From Anodontia alba (Eukaryota; Mollusca; Bivalvia; Lucinida; Lucinidae): a stretch of 64,000 bases of DNA. The notes beneath the pieces are model-generated. The model made no database searches and was not told the origin of the DNA. It saw nothing but the letters and a program-made list of their open reading frames with translations. This document shows, piece after piece, positions 11,968 to 23,390 of the stretch. A program made the position numbers and the translations under genes. Every line of letters begins with the position of its first letter. Position 1 is the first letter of the stretch. The stretch lies in the NCBI GenBank assembly GCA_964016985.1, contig OZ024826.1:46042978-46106977 (forward strand). Reading direction: 5' to 3'.

Positions 11968-12033
11968 ACCGCTGTTTCCAAACACTAATTTGCACCGACC
12001 AAATAAGGTGTCAATATTGATGATAGCTATAAT
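11968..12033 (+). pseudogene. Broken partial copy of exon E with its acceptor
   Basis: TTCATTTCAG precedes ACCGCTGTTTCCAAACACTA, nearly the start of exon E1. A one-base gain (CAAATAAGG against CAATCAGG) shifts the frame to a stop within 20 codons, and similarity ends near 12033. About 100 bp upstream also matches the sequence upstream of E1, so an acceptor-plus-exon segment of roughly 190 bp was duplicated in tandem. Confidence 0.75.
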
Positions 12034-12163
12034 ATATTACAATCAATACGTCAATGACTGTTCAGAAGTATGACATAATTTGGTCACTCATATTTTTGAA
12101 TTTTGATAATTATAATGATGTTATACGTATACGGGCTATGGATGTGAAAGTTACTTATTTCAG

Positions 12164-12358
12164 ATGGCTGTTTCCAAACACCAGTTTGTACCGACCAATC
12201 AGGTCTCAATATTGATGACAGCCATAACGTAGGAGATGAACTATTCACAATGATTGTCCTTGCTCCTACAGACCAATTTACTGGCCATCCGTTCACAGGC
12301 CTTCACTTTTCCATAGCAAACTCTTCTCTAGATGTTGCAACAATAAATTCGACAACAG
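12164..12358 (+). CDS. Exon E1, first half of domain 3, cassette 1
   Basis: 195 bp, acceptor TTATTTCAG, donor G|GTAGGA, phase 1 both sides. It encodes NGCFQTPVCTDQSGLNIDD, a DELFTMIV strand and the conserved SSLDVATINSTT. It contributes two of the four cysteines of domain 3; F1 contributes the other two. Sequons NSS and NST are present. A frameshifted duplicate lies 196 bp upstream. Only modestly diverged from E2-E4. Confidence 0.87.
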
Positions 12359-12424
12359 GTAGGAATGCTCTTATTACTGTAGGAATTAAGATTCCATAAA
12401 AGCGGAACACAACAATTTAGAACA

Positions 12425-12690
12425 GGAGAAGTCACAATCACAAATTATAGGCAGTCAGTGGCAACAAATGGAAAACCAAGCAAACTATGACAAGTGGTAC
12501 ACAAGCCACAGACCAAAGAAGAGCAAAACTACCGGCTCCCTCTTCACCAACAAGGTGATCACAATGCTCGACAGAATCCGCTTACCACAACAATAAGACA
12601 ACGAATAGAATGAAACATGAAAAAAGCTTCACAGTGAGAAGCCGCAAGGCCATATGAAGAAAAAAGATAACCAGAATCGTTAAGTGTTAT
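12425..12690 (-). repeat. Degenerate tail module of Penelope-like element
   Basis: The words AGAGCAAAACTACCGGCTCCC, CACCAACAAGGTGATCACAA and ATGCTCGACAGAATCC recur with changes at about 17215, 23945, 30300, 39620, 45185, 53740 and 57485. In layout they resemble the reverse complement of the family 2 retroelement tails. Non-coding. Confidence 0.4.
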
Positions 12691-13244
12691 TTGTAAGTTT
12701 TACAGTTTTTCCTGAGAAAATAATTGGGTACTAAAGAATCGGCTTGTTACAGAGTTGCCACTTTTCTGAGAAAGAGTTGCCAACTATGCTTGCTATCTAT
12801 TCTTTTTGTGGATTTTTATTGTATTTCCCGTTGATGTTGAGATCTTAATGTGGATCTTTTTTTAATCTGTTCCTGAGTTCACTTATTTGTAAAAGGCGAA
12901 TTTCTGTACGAATTTCTGTAGACTAATATATGTATAATGGTCAGGCGCCCTTACAGGTGTAATCCCGAGACTCTTCTTGCTTTACGATGATAGCCGCAAC
13001 GTAAGAAAACGTTACTTCTGACATCTGCGCCAAACGATAACACATTAGCCCGCACATCCGCGCAGTCTAATATTAATCTTCCTTTGCCGCGTGAAGAAAT
13101 TTTGCGTCCTCCAAAATGCTTCCAGTTAAGATTCTGATCAGACTGCAAATGCGCATGCTGATCTGTACCTTTGCAGCGGCACATGTCCAAAGGTACGTTT
13201 TCTCATCTTGCGGCTCAGATAAATTTGTAGTAATCTTATTTCAG

Positions 13245-13390
13245 GTGTGATAACAACGACTGGTAATATCACAGTCTACCCGTCATATCCAGACAAGAAC
13301 TTTTCCATAGTTGTGAGAGTGGCCAACTCAGAGTCTTGTAGTTATTACTCCACTTGCATAATGACACTCAGGGTGACATTCACAAACCGG
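13245..13390 (+). CDS. Exon F1, second half of domain 3, cassette 1
   Basis: 146 bp, acceptor TTATTTCAG, donor CGG|GTTTGT, phase 1 in and phase 0 out. It encodes GVITTTGNITVYPSYPDKNF, then VRVANSESCSYYSTC and FTNR, which leads into the P of the next A exon as an inter-domain linker. Two cysteines seven residues apart. Two broken F copies lie in the next intron. Confidence 0.88.
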
Positions 13391-13679
13391 GTTTGTATAA
13401 ATGCGCAGAATTATAATCACTTATGTATACTCGAATAAATAACGGCATTGCTTTAGTTTTATTCGGAAAATTTATATTTTAAGAGGAACGGATACACTTT
13501 CAGGGGAGATAATTCGATCAAACTGATTTACCTTCCGTAGAAAAAGCGCTCTTCTCTAAAAGGAAAAAAAATGTTTGCCGTGACAAACTGTTTCCTTTAA
13601 GAGTAAACCCTTGCCAGAATGGGTATTATGTAAAGAATGGAAAACAGAAAATCAAAAAGTTGTCTCCCTTATGCACTTT

Positions 13680-13713
13680 CACAATGTCACTAACAGTGAA
13701 ATTCACAAACCGG
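13680..13713 (+). pseudogene. Fragment of a second exon F (3' end only)
   Basis: ACAATGTCACTAACAGTGAA and ATTCACAAACCGG match the last 35 bases of exon F, closest to F3. The donor is mutated (CGGATATGT in place of CGGGTACGT) and there is no upstream part. The following intron bases (AACGTACAATGTGGC) also match those after F3/F4. Confidence 0.7.
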
Positions 13714-13902
13714 ATATGTATCTGCTTCGTGAACGTACAATGTGGCTATCTTATGAAAAGTGTTGATAGTTGATGAAAAACCCTTGGAGCGTCAGAAGAT
13801 CACGTAAATGTTGATATGCAAATCCAACTCGTAATATAATCAAATGACACCGTGGCAACGACACCATGTGAAAAAAAAAAAAAAAAAAAAATAGGAAAAC
13901 GC

Positions 13903-13995
13903 CTATCCGTCATATCCAGAGAGAGTGGCCAACTCAGAATCTTCTAGTTTTTCTTCCACCTGCACAATGCCACTAACGGTAATGCTCATAAACCC
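13903..13995 (+). pseudogene. Broken internal copy of exon F
   Basis: It matches F from CTACCCGTCATATCCAGA onward. It lacks 21 bases that encode the KNF-containing stretch, has TGT changed to TCT at the first cysteine, and has lost the CGG|GT donor. It is preceded by a poly-A run and has no F 5' end. Confidence 0.75.
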
Positions 13996-14086
13996 AGTAT
14001 GTATCTGTACTTTTGTGGAAGAGATGTGGCTACTTTAATGGGAAGTGATTCTAATGTCGTAGATTAAAAGATCTTATTACGTAAAA

Positions 14087-14400
14087 AAGGTAAGAGAAAA
14101 GCCCAGGGAGTGCCACAATCACAAACCGCAGCCCTTCCCAGACCCCAAGAGGAAGAGGAAACCGACAAATCTAAACAAGCACAAACCGAACAAACGTACG
14201 TAAAGCACTAAGATTAGCTCTCTTTTCCCCAAGCGAGGTAATCGCAATACTAAAAGGACTGAAAAACACAAGAACAAAAAGACACTAAAAGACATACAAC
14301 AAATCGCCTCGTAGAATAAACCACAAAGCAACAAGGAGTAAGACTAAGAGTAAGACAAGGAGTAAGCCGCGTCATGGGACAAGAGCAGTTATAACATATG
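14087..14400 (-). mobile_element. 3' tail of a family 2 Penelope-like element, 5'-truncated
   Basis: The plus strand reads GTAAGAGAAAAGCCCAGGGA and CACAATCACAAACCGCAGCC, then a CCAAGCGAGGTAATCGC segment. These match the copies at 20068, 38113 and 42558. Read on the minus strand this is the element's 3' end. The polymerase part is missing. Confidence 0.65.
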
Positions 14401-15439
14401 CGACCATCAAAGGTTCCGGCAAGCCAGCGCTTCTGCAAGGTCTCGCTAGAACAAGTACTGATCAGTCAGGGAATCAGTTGGCTAAGGGTTAATCACGGCC
14501 AAAGAACTAGACATGTTGCCTTGCTACAGGTCACGCGCAATGGATTATTGATTCCAAGGAAAGTCAGACCAGCCTTTTTCTCGCGACACCGCTCAAATAT
14601 ATAAACTCAAATACAGTTGGTATATAGTATACAAAGGACATCGTTAATGTGATATTTATTCTGTTTCAATAGAAATATGCCTTTGCAGTCAAACGGTAAG
14701 CTAGAAAGGCGGGTTTTAGTTTTGAGATTTTACGAAAAATCATTTAACGCCCCAGCAAAGATTTTTATCCTGATAATCACTACAAAGCATTTCCTCGACT
14801 GCAGACCTTCTTTGTTGGTATTCACTTGTTGCAATTGTGCTCTTTTCCTTTGTTAGTGTCCGTTGCTAACCTCTTCTTCTTTTCTTGTATCAGGTAGGCT
14901 GTGCTTCATGAAAGTGGCTTTTCTTGGATAACTTCATAATTTTACGGCGCTTTCAATGATGTTTCAGTTATATAGGATTGGCGCTGTGTATGGTTACCTG
15001 CATATGTACAGCATATTTACAATCTTGCTTTTCAAAGACCGTGTATGCAAATAGAGTTACTGTGTCTCCTAAAGTCAACCGTCTACTTTATGTTCGACTC
15101 AGGCCTCTTACAGCATGGTTTAAAAAAAACAACAACTTACTGGACCTTTAATATCTTAGTTTTAATCAGACATTTTAAACAATAGGTCAACGAGGTATAG
15201 AGTACAGGTAAAATGCTAAAGCTGTCCTACATGGATTATACCACGGCGCGTAAACTTCACAAGTAGTTGACTTACATCTAGGGACTAGATATATTTTTAA
15301 GCATTCAGTCGCACATGCTTGTCAGGGCATTTCTGTTTCGTAATGTGGCTGGCGACTGTTTCTCTGGCTTTCGCTGCTCGCATATGGATCAAACACAGCA
15401 TTTTGCAGTGCTTAATAAAGCTATTCAATCTTATTTCAG

Positions 15440-15629
15440 CCAATTAGGATCGATAATTTACCCGCCAATGTATCAGTTTACGAAGACTACGACGACAGAA
15501 AACTGCTTAAAACAATCTACATATCTGATGGAAATGCTGCAGATCAAGATAGTGTCACTTGTAACATCAGTGATAATCCTGATCCAATGCTGATAGAACT
15601 AGTCCACAACGGAAACCATGCCTTTGACT
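15440..15629 (+). CDS. Exon A2, first half of domain 1, cassette 2
   Basis: 190 bp, acceptor TTATTTCAG, donor GTAAGA. It encodes PIRIDNLPANVSVYEDYDDR and, later, DSVTCNISDNPDPMLIELV. The second sequon (NVT in A1 and A3-A5) is lost here through Asn to Ser in DSVTC, while NIS is kept. About ten of 63 residues differ from A3. The intron to F1 is 2049 bp, against 314-336 bp in later cassettes, because repeats and broken F copies sit in it. Confidence 0.88.
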
Positions 15630-15719
15630 GTAAGACCATTCTTTTAAAATAAGCTTTCGTCTCTGACTTTAAGTTTTAATGGAAGCACTATACTTAGTAG
15701 ATTTGACTGCTTTCCTGTT

Positions 15720-16900
15720 AACCGAGCCCCATCTCCAAAAGGGGTCTATGATGGCACCGACTTATTAAAACTATTCATTAGATGGTCTGGGCCATAACAA
15801 TTTATGTCTCTTTCTCGGCTCACCGGGGTTCAACAGGGGGTTTTCGAATTTTTGCTCCACTATTCCAGTGGTATTGTTTGACAACCCAGATATCTCCAAG
15901 TGTCTCAACAGGTTGTTTCTGTTGCGTCCTCATCTTTGTTTCGTTACAGGATTTATCTGTGATTTATTTGTTTCCCGTAATGATTCATGGTTAAATTAGA
16001 TGACCTCCACACGGACCGAACAAATATGTTTTTACCACTGTGGAAGCTTAAGGCGAGGGTTGGGATCCCGTAAAGCTAGCTTAAGTCTCCCCTCCACACA
16101 CACAGTAATTTATTAGACCATTCCAGTGCGGTACTTTCAGTTTGGTACTTTTTGTGTATTGTTTAGTAAGTTTTCTTTTGCCTCAGCAATTCAGTAATTT
16201 CTTGCTGTCGAGTCCTCATCGTTGTTTCATCTCTATATTCGTTTGATTTTTATGTTCTCGGAGATGTTCCACTGATGAGTTAGAAACCATTCACACGGAC
16301 TGAACAAATGTCTTGTTTTTACCAGGGCAGAACTAAGGGCGAGGGTTATGGCCACGTAAAACCGATTTAAGGCCCCCCTTCCCCCCACCAAGTAAAATTT
16401 TCACTAACCGTTCCAAGGCGGTGCTTCTGCGTTGGTTTCTATTTATGTCATTGTATGTCTTTGAATGTATGTCCTCGTGAATTTTTTTTTCATTTTGGAT
16501 AACCGTTTGGCCAATTTTTGGGAAAGGAACAGTCCTTTTGGCTTTCTGCTTGTAGTGTTTTGGTTGTGGTGCCGTTGGTTTAAGTGCGTCCTTCTTTCCC
16601 TTTGGTGTCTTGGACGGAAGGTGTTAGGTAATTGTGTCGATTCCTGATTATTGCTTTCCTTTTTATTTTCACTTTCTATTTTTTTTCTTTTAAAAATTAT
16701 GTACGTTTAAGAGATATCCAGTTAAGTTTGGGTAACAGAGTTGCCACCGTTTTGGGAAAGTTGCCAACTCTACTTGCTATTCATTTTGTGACTGCTTAAT
16801 TGTATTCGTCTGTCTTTCCCTTAAGTGATGGGGGCTTGATGTGGATCTGATTGTAAAGTTCCTGAGTTCACTTATTTACTTTTAAGAGAGAATATGTTAC
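15720..16900 (+). repeat. Relic retroelement tail sequences
   Basis: Two degenerate copies of a segment with GACCATTCCAGTGCGGTACTT or AACCGTTCCAAGGCGGTGCTT, a GTAAAGCTAGCTTAAG word and a GAGTTCACTTATTT word. Related stretches occur at about 36950-37240, 49640-49990 and 50800-51190. The ACCGTTCTAAGGCGG word is also in the tails of the family 2 copies. Confidence 0.4.
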
Positions 16901-17214
16901 CAAGGAGAGCAAAGTCTATCTTTTAAGACTAGACTTATTTCAGAAGGGAGGCAAAAACGATTTTAACAAAGTTATCTACTCCTGAAAATAATTCATTCGC
17001 TTATGGCTAGTTTTCGGTGTCAAACCGGCCAAAGTGAACTATGAGATGGTATTAACATAGTCCCTATCAGGTATATCCAAACACAGTGAACACATTCCAC
17101 AGTATCACAGTACAGGTTTTTCACGCCGATTCATATCGACTATATATAAAATTAACTGAAATTAGACGTCATAATATACGGTCATCATTTTCGTCTGGTT
17201 GCAAAATAGTAGTG

Positions 17215-17430
17215 AAGGTGTCCAGGAAATGCTACAATCACAGACCATATCATACCTATGACACTCAGAGGAAAAATAAACATCCTGTGGTGAATAGTAC
17301 ACGTTATAAAAACGCAGCCAGCTCCCGAATCTCCAGTAAATTGGTCACAATGCTAGACAGGACCCACCAACACAACAAGAAGACAATAAACAGCCGTAGA
17401 ACGGTCCGTTGTTCCGTTGTAAAGAGTTCT
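17215..17430 (-). repeat. Degenerate tail module
   Basis: GTGTCCAGGAAATGCTACAA, then CAATGCTAGACAGGACCCAC and an ACAACAAGAAGACAAT word. The same module as at 12425, here between A2 and B2. Homologous modules at 30300, 45185 and 57485 lie in the same A-B intron of other cassettes, so this one predates the cassette duplications. Confidence 0.5.
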
Positions 17431-17914
17431 ATGGGTTTAAAATCGATTCTTCTGGTGTTAAATCTTTAACTAAGGTTCTGATTTTCTAAAAATACAAATA
17501 ACATTGTTGAGCTCAAACAGAGCTTCCCTAACTCAATCAGTGAAACATCACAGAAAAAAAAATCAAAATGAATTACAGCGATAAAACAAGAATGGGGGAT
17601 CTCGTATAAAACCGAAAATTGTTATGAGTTTGCTCAGTGATGCAAATGCATAAGATTAAATAGTTGCGGTCATGTTACCTAAACGAATGACGAATCAGAA
17701 TGTATATTATACAGCTCGTACATCAACTTATATTATACAGCTCATACATCAACATTTAATAAAGAAAGCTTAGAAAAGACACTCTCTTTGAACTAGATCT
17801 TCGCTGTTTTAGATATCAAATAAGTCGAATAATTCTGTTCTGGTTTTCCTACTTCACGGTGTGGTGTGTCAGTGATGAGGAGCTAAACTAACTCAGTCTT
17901 TATACCATTTCTAG

Positions 17915-18112
17915 CTTATTCGGTATGGAAAAAGAACTGTTCGAGTCCAGGATGCGGTCCTGTATGTGAAAGTGTCGGTTGTATGAACTATCACAAAACT
18001 AACAACTACACCATCGAGCTGGAGTGCATGGATGCTTACGGTTCCTCTGACACCAAGAATCTGACTGTCGTAGTACTTGAGAACGAATCTCCCATTTTGA
18101 CGAATCTTCCTG
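17915..18112 (+). CDS. Exon B2, second half of domain 1, cassette 2
   Basis: 198 bp, acceptor TTTCTAG, donor G|GTAAAA, phase 1 both sides. It encodes SYSVWKKNCSSPGCGPVCES, the ELECMDAYGSSD core and VVLENESPILTNLP. Five cysteines. Its own changes are HKTNNYT where B3 has HETNKYI, and VLENESPI where the others have V(T/N)EN(E/K)SPV. Confidence 0.88.
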
Positions 18113-18690
18113 GTAAAAATGTCGTTAAAAAAACTTATGAATTTAATATAGTAGTTTGAAAGTACTTCAACATAGAGGTCTAATCAGTTCTGCGTTCAGT
18201 AGAGCGAAACACTGGCGAGTTTTCTTTTTCAAAATCTAATTTGCACCTTCTGAATGATTATTGTAAATTTGTCTCGCATGACCTCCAGTTAGAGTGCACC
18301 GAGTTATTCTCGTAGAGTTGATGTTAAATCGATTAACCTCTATCGATAATTTTTTTTGAATGATATCAACACTGTAAACATTCCCATATTTTTTGTTGCA
18401 AGCATACGTAAATTTGTTAGCATAAGCCGCCATTAGCACACATAACTAGCTGCGAAATATTCCAAATCCAGACTTTGGTTTAGCTTGGACGTTGAATAGA
18501 AACGCATTTTTATTTGCTTCTACCAGATTATACAATGAATGTCTTAACCAGACTGCATGGTCGTACAGGCCGACCGGATTTCTATTAGTGTCTTCGATGA
18601 ACCCTCTAAAATCAGTAATAAATGTTGTTTACTTGCAAAATGTCGTTAAAGGGGGCTGGATAAACCCGGTAGATATTTCCCCACCTATAT

Positions 18691-18872
18691 AAGGGAGACA
18701 ACCTTTGTGAATTCCTGTTTTATTTTGTTGCGATCTCTTGTTTATGTCCATTCTGAAAAAAATGTTCTACACTTTCAGGAAAGGGTTTGCTACCTAAACG
18801 CTTTCTTTACAGAGAAGACACCTTTTCGGAAGGAAACAAAAAAAGAACAATTTCGACAGAGTTGCCTCAACT
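18691..18872. mobile_element. AGGGAGACAACTT foldback element
   Basis: AAGGGAGACAACCTTTGTGA at the left and GACAGAGTTGCCTCAACTGA at the right, with internal CATTCTGAAAAAAATG and CCTTTTCGGAAGG. Homologous copies follow exons B3 (31936) and B5 (60575), so the insertion predates the cassette duplication. Confidence 0.6.
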
Positions 18873-19452
18873 GAAAGTGTACACACTCTTCCCCATTTTT
18901 TTTTCTAATTTTATCCTTAGAACAAGACTTTTTGTTTATACCAGTAATAATAGAAAAACTGCACTTTTCTATGGTATGTGTATTTGTTACGAAGCTATAA
19001 CTATTATAACTTATACTGATCCGCGAAAACACGCAGCACTGCTGCCGACCCGTTAACGCTTAGTACTACCAAAACTTTCTTGAAAAAAGGATGCTCAGAA
19101 ATCATAAACATATGCGGCATACAAATATAACTAATTCTAAGAAATAGACAATTTTATTAAGTAATGAGTTATTTTATCACTAGGGGTGGTGCGTGGGGCT
19201 GAGTGGGGGTAGTGGAGGGTAGGATAGGGTCAGGCATCTGTTTTTTTTTTTAATTGTATTGTATCAAAGAATTTGTCTTCAATGTATAATTAAATACTCT
19301 TATAACGAATGTTTGGAGACATATAGTAAAACACAGGTGTTAGCTGTCCAATACTGTGCATCTTGTGTATTTGAAACTAATAGATAATATTACAAAAATA
19401 GAGTATGTATTGTTTAATGATATTTTGTAAACTCAGTGCTCTATTTTTTCAG

Positions 19453-19611
19453 CCACAGTGAATGCAACAAAATCTGACCATCACGGTGACATCATATTTT
19501 CAACGACAGTGTCCAATCTACCAGCAAGCGAAAGCCTTTACTACACGCTACAAAAAGCCGTAGATATATCTTACCAGCTTGGAACAAAGGATTTATTCTA
19601 TTTGAATGCTA
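19453..19611 (+). CDS. Exon C2, first half of domain 2, cassette 2
   Basis: 159 bp, acceptor TTTTTTCAG, donor A|GTAAAT. It encodes ATVNATKSDHHGDIIFSTTV and ends KDLFYLNA. It is intermediate between C1 and C3-C5: DHHGD where later copies have GHRGD, and KD where they have ED. Sequon NAT at the start. NAS forms across the C/D junction, since the last codon is completed by exon D. Confidence 0.88.
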
Positions 19612-20067
19612 GTAAATTGATATTGTTTTGTTGACTTTGAACATTCTGACTTCTTCATAGTCTCTACAACAGATGACTCTTCGGGTACTTGATACACCCG
19701 ATTGATTCCACCCTTTTGTACATAGGAAAAAAACTTATGTGACTTTCTGTGTTCTTTCTAGCCACCAATTTTCTCCTGAAAACGGTCTACTCTAAACAGA
19801 AAGAGTGCCTCCAAAAGGGAGCAAATTCTTATTTTAGAGCAACCCTCATTTCAGAAGGCAGCAAATAGAATTTTGACAGTTACTAGAAAGTGTCACTTAC
19901 CTGAAAGAGTAACCATCTCCACCCCATAAATAATAGAATAAATCACATATAATGGAAATAAAAAATGCACCAATGCCGGAATTTGCTTCCCTACAAATGC
20001 AGAATGTAGCTAACTGTAAATTTTTAATGTTCTGTGTTTGGCAGGCAGCTATTAGAATACAGTTAAA

Positions 20068-20775
20068 AAAGGTAAAAGAAAAGTCCAGGGAGTGCCACAA
20101 TCACAAACCGTAGCCCTTCCTAGACACCAAGAGGTAAAGAAAACTGACAAGACCAAACAAGTGCAAGTTTGAACAAACGTATGAAAAACACTAAGATTAG
20201 CTCTCTCTTCCCCAAGCGAGGTAAATGCTAAAATGACTGAAAAACACAAGAACAAAATAATACAAGGTAAGACATATAACAAATCACCTCATAGAATAAA
20301 CCTCAAACCAACAAGGAGTAAGACCAACACCAGGACCGCCGCCTTAGAACGGTCAGTAGAGTAAACCCCCGTGGGGTTTAAAGCCCTTTTACAGCTAGCC
20401 AACTTCACCCTGGGTCCCGATGCTACTCTTAATACGTACAGAAATACATAAAAATTCGGTTCGCATAAAGGCTTCCAACTCAGTCAATGCATCAAAGCGA
20501 AAACACAAAAATCAAATTAATCACTATAATAAACAAAGACGAGTAATCATGGCTAATTCTACTGTATGCCAGAGAAATAAAAACCAATAGTTGAACCACG
20601 GCGGCAAAGCTATAGACATATTGTCAAGCCCTAACCCACTGGTTAAAGTTTTACGAAGAGCCCGTTATTGAGTCTGAGGCCCGAACAGCCGTCGTGCAAT
20701 TAAAGATTGAAGCGTAGCCATGAACAATGATTGGGTTGACAACGAACTGCCACAGAGGACCGCACTGGAAGCGAT
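20068..20775 (-). mobile_element. 5'-truncated family 2 Penelope-like element (tail plus last RT codons)
   Basis: Minus-strand reading enters at about 20775 in the final coding words of the polymerase, including an IVHGYASIFNC-like segment, and runs through a tail of about 600 bp. It ends GGCACTCCCTGGACTTTTC near 20070. The same tail is at 38113 and 42558. A TG microsatellite abuts the truncated end. Confidence 0.7.
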
Positions 20776-20778
20776 TAC

Positions 20779-20822
20779 TGTGTGTGTGTGTGTGTGTGTG
20801 TATGTGTGTGTATGTGTGTGTG
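20779..20822. repeat. (TG)n microsatellite with TATG interruptions
   Basis: About 44 bp of TG dinucleotides with two TA interruptions. Confidence 0.9.
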
Positions 20823-21030
20823 TCGAAACCTGACCTTTAACTTTGACGCCCCAACAATTGAACAAATAAATGTTAATATATTTAGATGTGCGTTAAAATG
20901 GTGACTGAATGGCAAATACTGTAGGTTAGGATAAATCTTCCGATTTCCGCTATTTGCATATGCACGTTTATCTGAGTATTTATGGTATGTAAGGAGACTG
21001 GGTGCATTTGGTAGTTCTTCGACAATTTTA

Positions 21031-21146
21031 TAGGGGAGACAACCTTTACGTTTTTCTGCACAGCATTTCATTTTGTAAACGTGTTCCATTTCATTGTGGA
21101 CCCTTTTAGAAGAGAGGAAACCATTTTGATAGACTTACCTCCCCTA
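21031..21146. mobile_element. Short AGGGAGACAACTT foldback element
   Basis: TATAGGGGAGACAACCTTTA at the left and AGACTTACCTCCCCTAAAAG at the right, with an internal CCCTTTTAGAAGAG segment. It lacks part of the middle. Related copies lie near 35774 and 48400. Confidence 0.5.
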
Positions 21147-22099
21147 AAAGTGTATCTTTTGCTCTTAGACATTTTACAATATGTGTTTGAATATGAGAAT
21201 ATATACTTCCAGCAACTTTATTGATTGATTCATTAACGTATATTGAGAAAAAAATATTTAATGATAAAAATATAAAAGTTTGCCTTTGGAAACAAAGGAA
21301 AATAACGAAAACCAAAGTCTCGGTTTTATCAAGTCTTTTCATATGCAGCTATGTAGTTTGCAAGGCTGCATATGCTTACCTCCACCCTCCGCGAGCCCCT
21401 TCCCCCAGCACTGACTTAATGCTGTATTCGATTTTTCAAAGTAACCAGAATGGATTCAATGATATAAAAGTGTAACTGACAGAGAAATGCAAGTTGTGCA
21501 AGTCTGTTCATGAATGTTGTTGTTGTCGATGAGGTCATAGCCCAGAGGTGTTGTGCAGGCAGAGAAGTGGATGAGTTTCCCGGTACATCTCTGACACAAC
21601 TGCTAGGAGCTAAAGGTGACTGGATTCAGTTTGTAGAGTTTTCACCTCTTCCGTCAAGGGATAGAAAGTTTCTGAGGCGGTACTTCAATTCAAAATTTGT
21701 TTTATCTCGGGTAGAAGTCCCACAAATGCATTTGCAACGTCTCGACTTGACTTGAATAGTGTTGAGTCGTAAACGTAAAAATATAAGTGAAGATACCCAA
21801 GAAATGTCACAATCACAAAGCACAAAACCTTAATTCAGCAACTTGGTCAATAGCACCCATTGATTTTCTAATCCGACTGGTTATGTTACAGCGTTAATAA
21901 ATGCCAAAATCCCCACTCTTTATTACATAAGAGCCGCGCCATGAGATAAAAAAGGGTACTTGGACCATATGCGAGCAGCGAGGATCCATGTCGGCCATCG
22001 AAGTTGTAGTGTTCGAAAAGTTCATTTGTTGTATGCAAATATATTCGATCTTCAGTGATTATGTAAGATAAAAACGAAGGTTGATAGAACATCGCTTTC

Positions 22100-22305
22100 A
22101 GCATGTGCCCCGAATTTCCTTTTCCCGTTGCAAAGCTGAGTCATATTTATGCTTCACTAGAATGGTCCACAGCATATACGTTCAGGCGGCATAACTTTTT
22201 CATTCCTGCAGATCAAAACATATATTTCTTTGCAAACAGTGTAGATATAAATAAGATCGCTCACCTCATCAGGAAATACGCTGTTTGTCATTTGGTTTTG
22301 GATTT
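22100..22305. mobile_element. Diverged member of the TTAA foldback family
   Basis: TTTGCAAACAGTGTAGATAT, then CAGGAAATACGCTGTTTGTC gives the family's central inverted words. A CATATTTATGCTTCACTAGA segment matches the family's left arm as seen at 61993. TTAA target sites are not recognisable here. Confidence 0.45.
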
Positions 22306-22476
22306 TTGAATGATACCCTCATATATTGCATTGGTTCAGTTTCAGATTGAGGCAAGGGATTTAGCTGGTTGTTTGGACTGTTGCAATGACGCTGCAACTC
22401 TCTATATAAAAAAACTTAAACTATTTGGCAAGTTGAAGGGGATTGGCAAACTTGTTAGATGTTCAACCATTTTTGC

Positions 22477-22648
22477 AAGGGAAACAACTTTTGAGACTTC
22501 TTATTTGCTTTGCTGTGCACCAGATCCCGTCTAAAAAGAGATCTATTATTAAAAAAAGAATTTACCCCCAATGAGTGTAAATTATTTCATTGTTGGGTAG
22601 ACACCTTTTCATTAGGGAGCCAAACAACTTTGACAGAGTTGCCTCCTC
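22477..22648. mobile_element. AGGGAGACAACTT foldback element before D2
   Basis: CAAGGGAAACAACTTTTGAG at the left and GACAGAGTTGCCTCCTCTCA at the right. It is uninterrupted here and at 37370-37545, so both serve as empty sites for the RT insertion inside the cassette 4 copy (51383-52866). Confidence 0.6.
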
Positions 22649-22740
22649 TCAAAGTGTATCAGTTGTTCATAATTGATTTAACGCTAGTTCATGAATGCCA
22701 TTACCTTTAATTAAATCATATTGCTTTTATTTTATCGTAG

Positions 22741-22860
22741 GTAATGGCGACGTGTATATTAATTCTGACCCCAGCCATGAGTTTAGCCAAGTTTTCGAAA
22801 TGTCGATTTGTGTGAGTGACAGGAGAAATGTAGTCTGTGGCAATCTGACAATCGTTTTCA
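22741..22860 (+). CDS. Exon D2, second half of domain 2, cassette 2
   Basis: 120 bp, acceptor TTATCGTAG, donor A|GTAAGT (consensus). It encodes SNGDVYINSDPSHEFSQVF, then MSICVSDRRNVVCGNLTIVF. Asp replaces Glu in the NGEVY turn and Val replaces Glu in RRNEVC, changes private to this copy. Two cysteines and the sequon NLT are conserved. Confidence 0.88.
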
Positions 22861-23390
22861 GTAAGTAATGCCGTACCAATGTTCTTTGAAAAGTATTATA
22901 TCATCTTAGTGAATATGTTTTTGTTTTCAATATACATGTCATTCTGTATATTTTGACAACAATGATGTTGTTTGCGTAATAGCGTAAAACGAATACGTAC
23001 CCTGTTAGACGGTACATATCACATAAAGCGAAGATAGTAGACTCGATTTTATGACGATGACTAACAAATAATTTCATTTGTGCTCTTTTGTTTTGTTTCT
23101 TTTATTTATCTCTTTTTCCGTCCATGCGCTGGGAAGGCTATGATTCGCTATTGTGGCTATTCATGATGTTTTGTGCATATGCGTCTACATTCACTGCTTC
23201 CATGTATCTTCCAAGTGTATCAAGTGCCCTTAACTAATTATCTCATAGTCCAGTGCAACATCCTGTTGAAAGAGACCTTATGATAATGTTTCTATTATTA
23301 TTTTATTTTCATGGTCCCTTGAATATTTCAGATGTAAAAATTCATGTATTTGGAGGTTCTTCAATATAGGGATCAAACATGTTTTTTCAC
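22861..23390. other. Intron D2-E2, first part
   Basis: It contains GGGAAGGCTATGATTCGCTA and TTGTGGCTATTCATGATG, an old plus-strand relic similar to the end of family 2 tails. Homologous relics follow D3 (about 38010) and D4 (about 53400), so it predates cassette duplication. The word CCAAGTGTATCAAGTGCCC near 23212 is the empty site of the insertion at 38113. Confidence 0.5.

Noticed and set aside
20665..21089. ORFs with poly Thr-His segments on the minus strand
   Set aside because: These are translations of the TG microsatellite.
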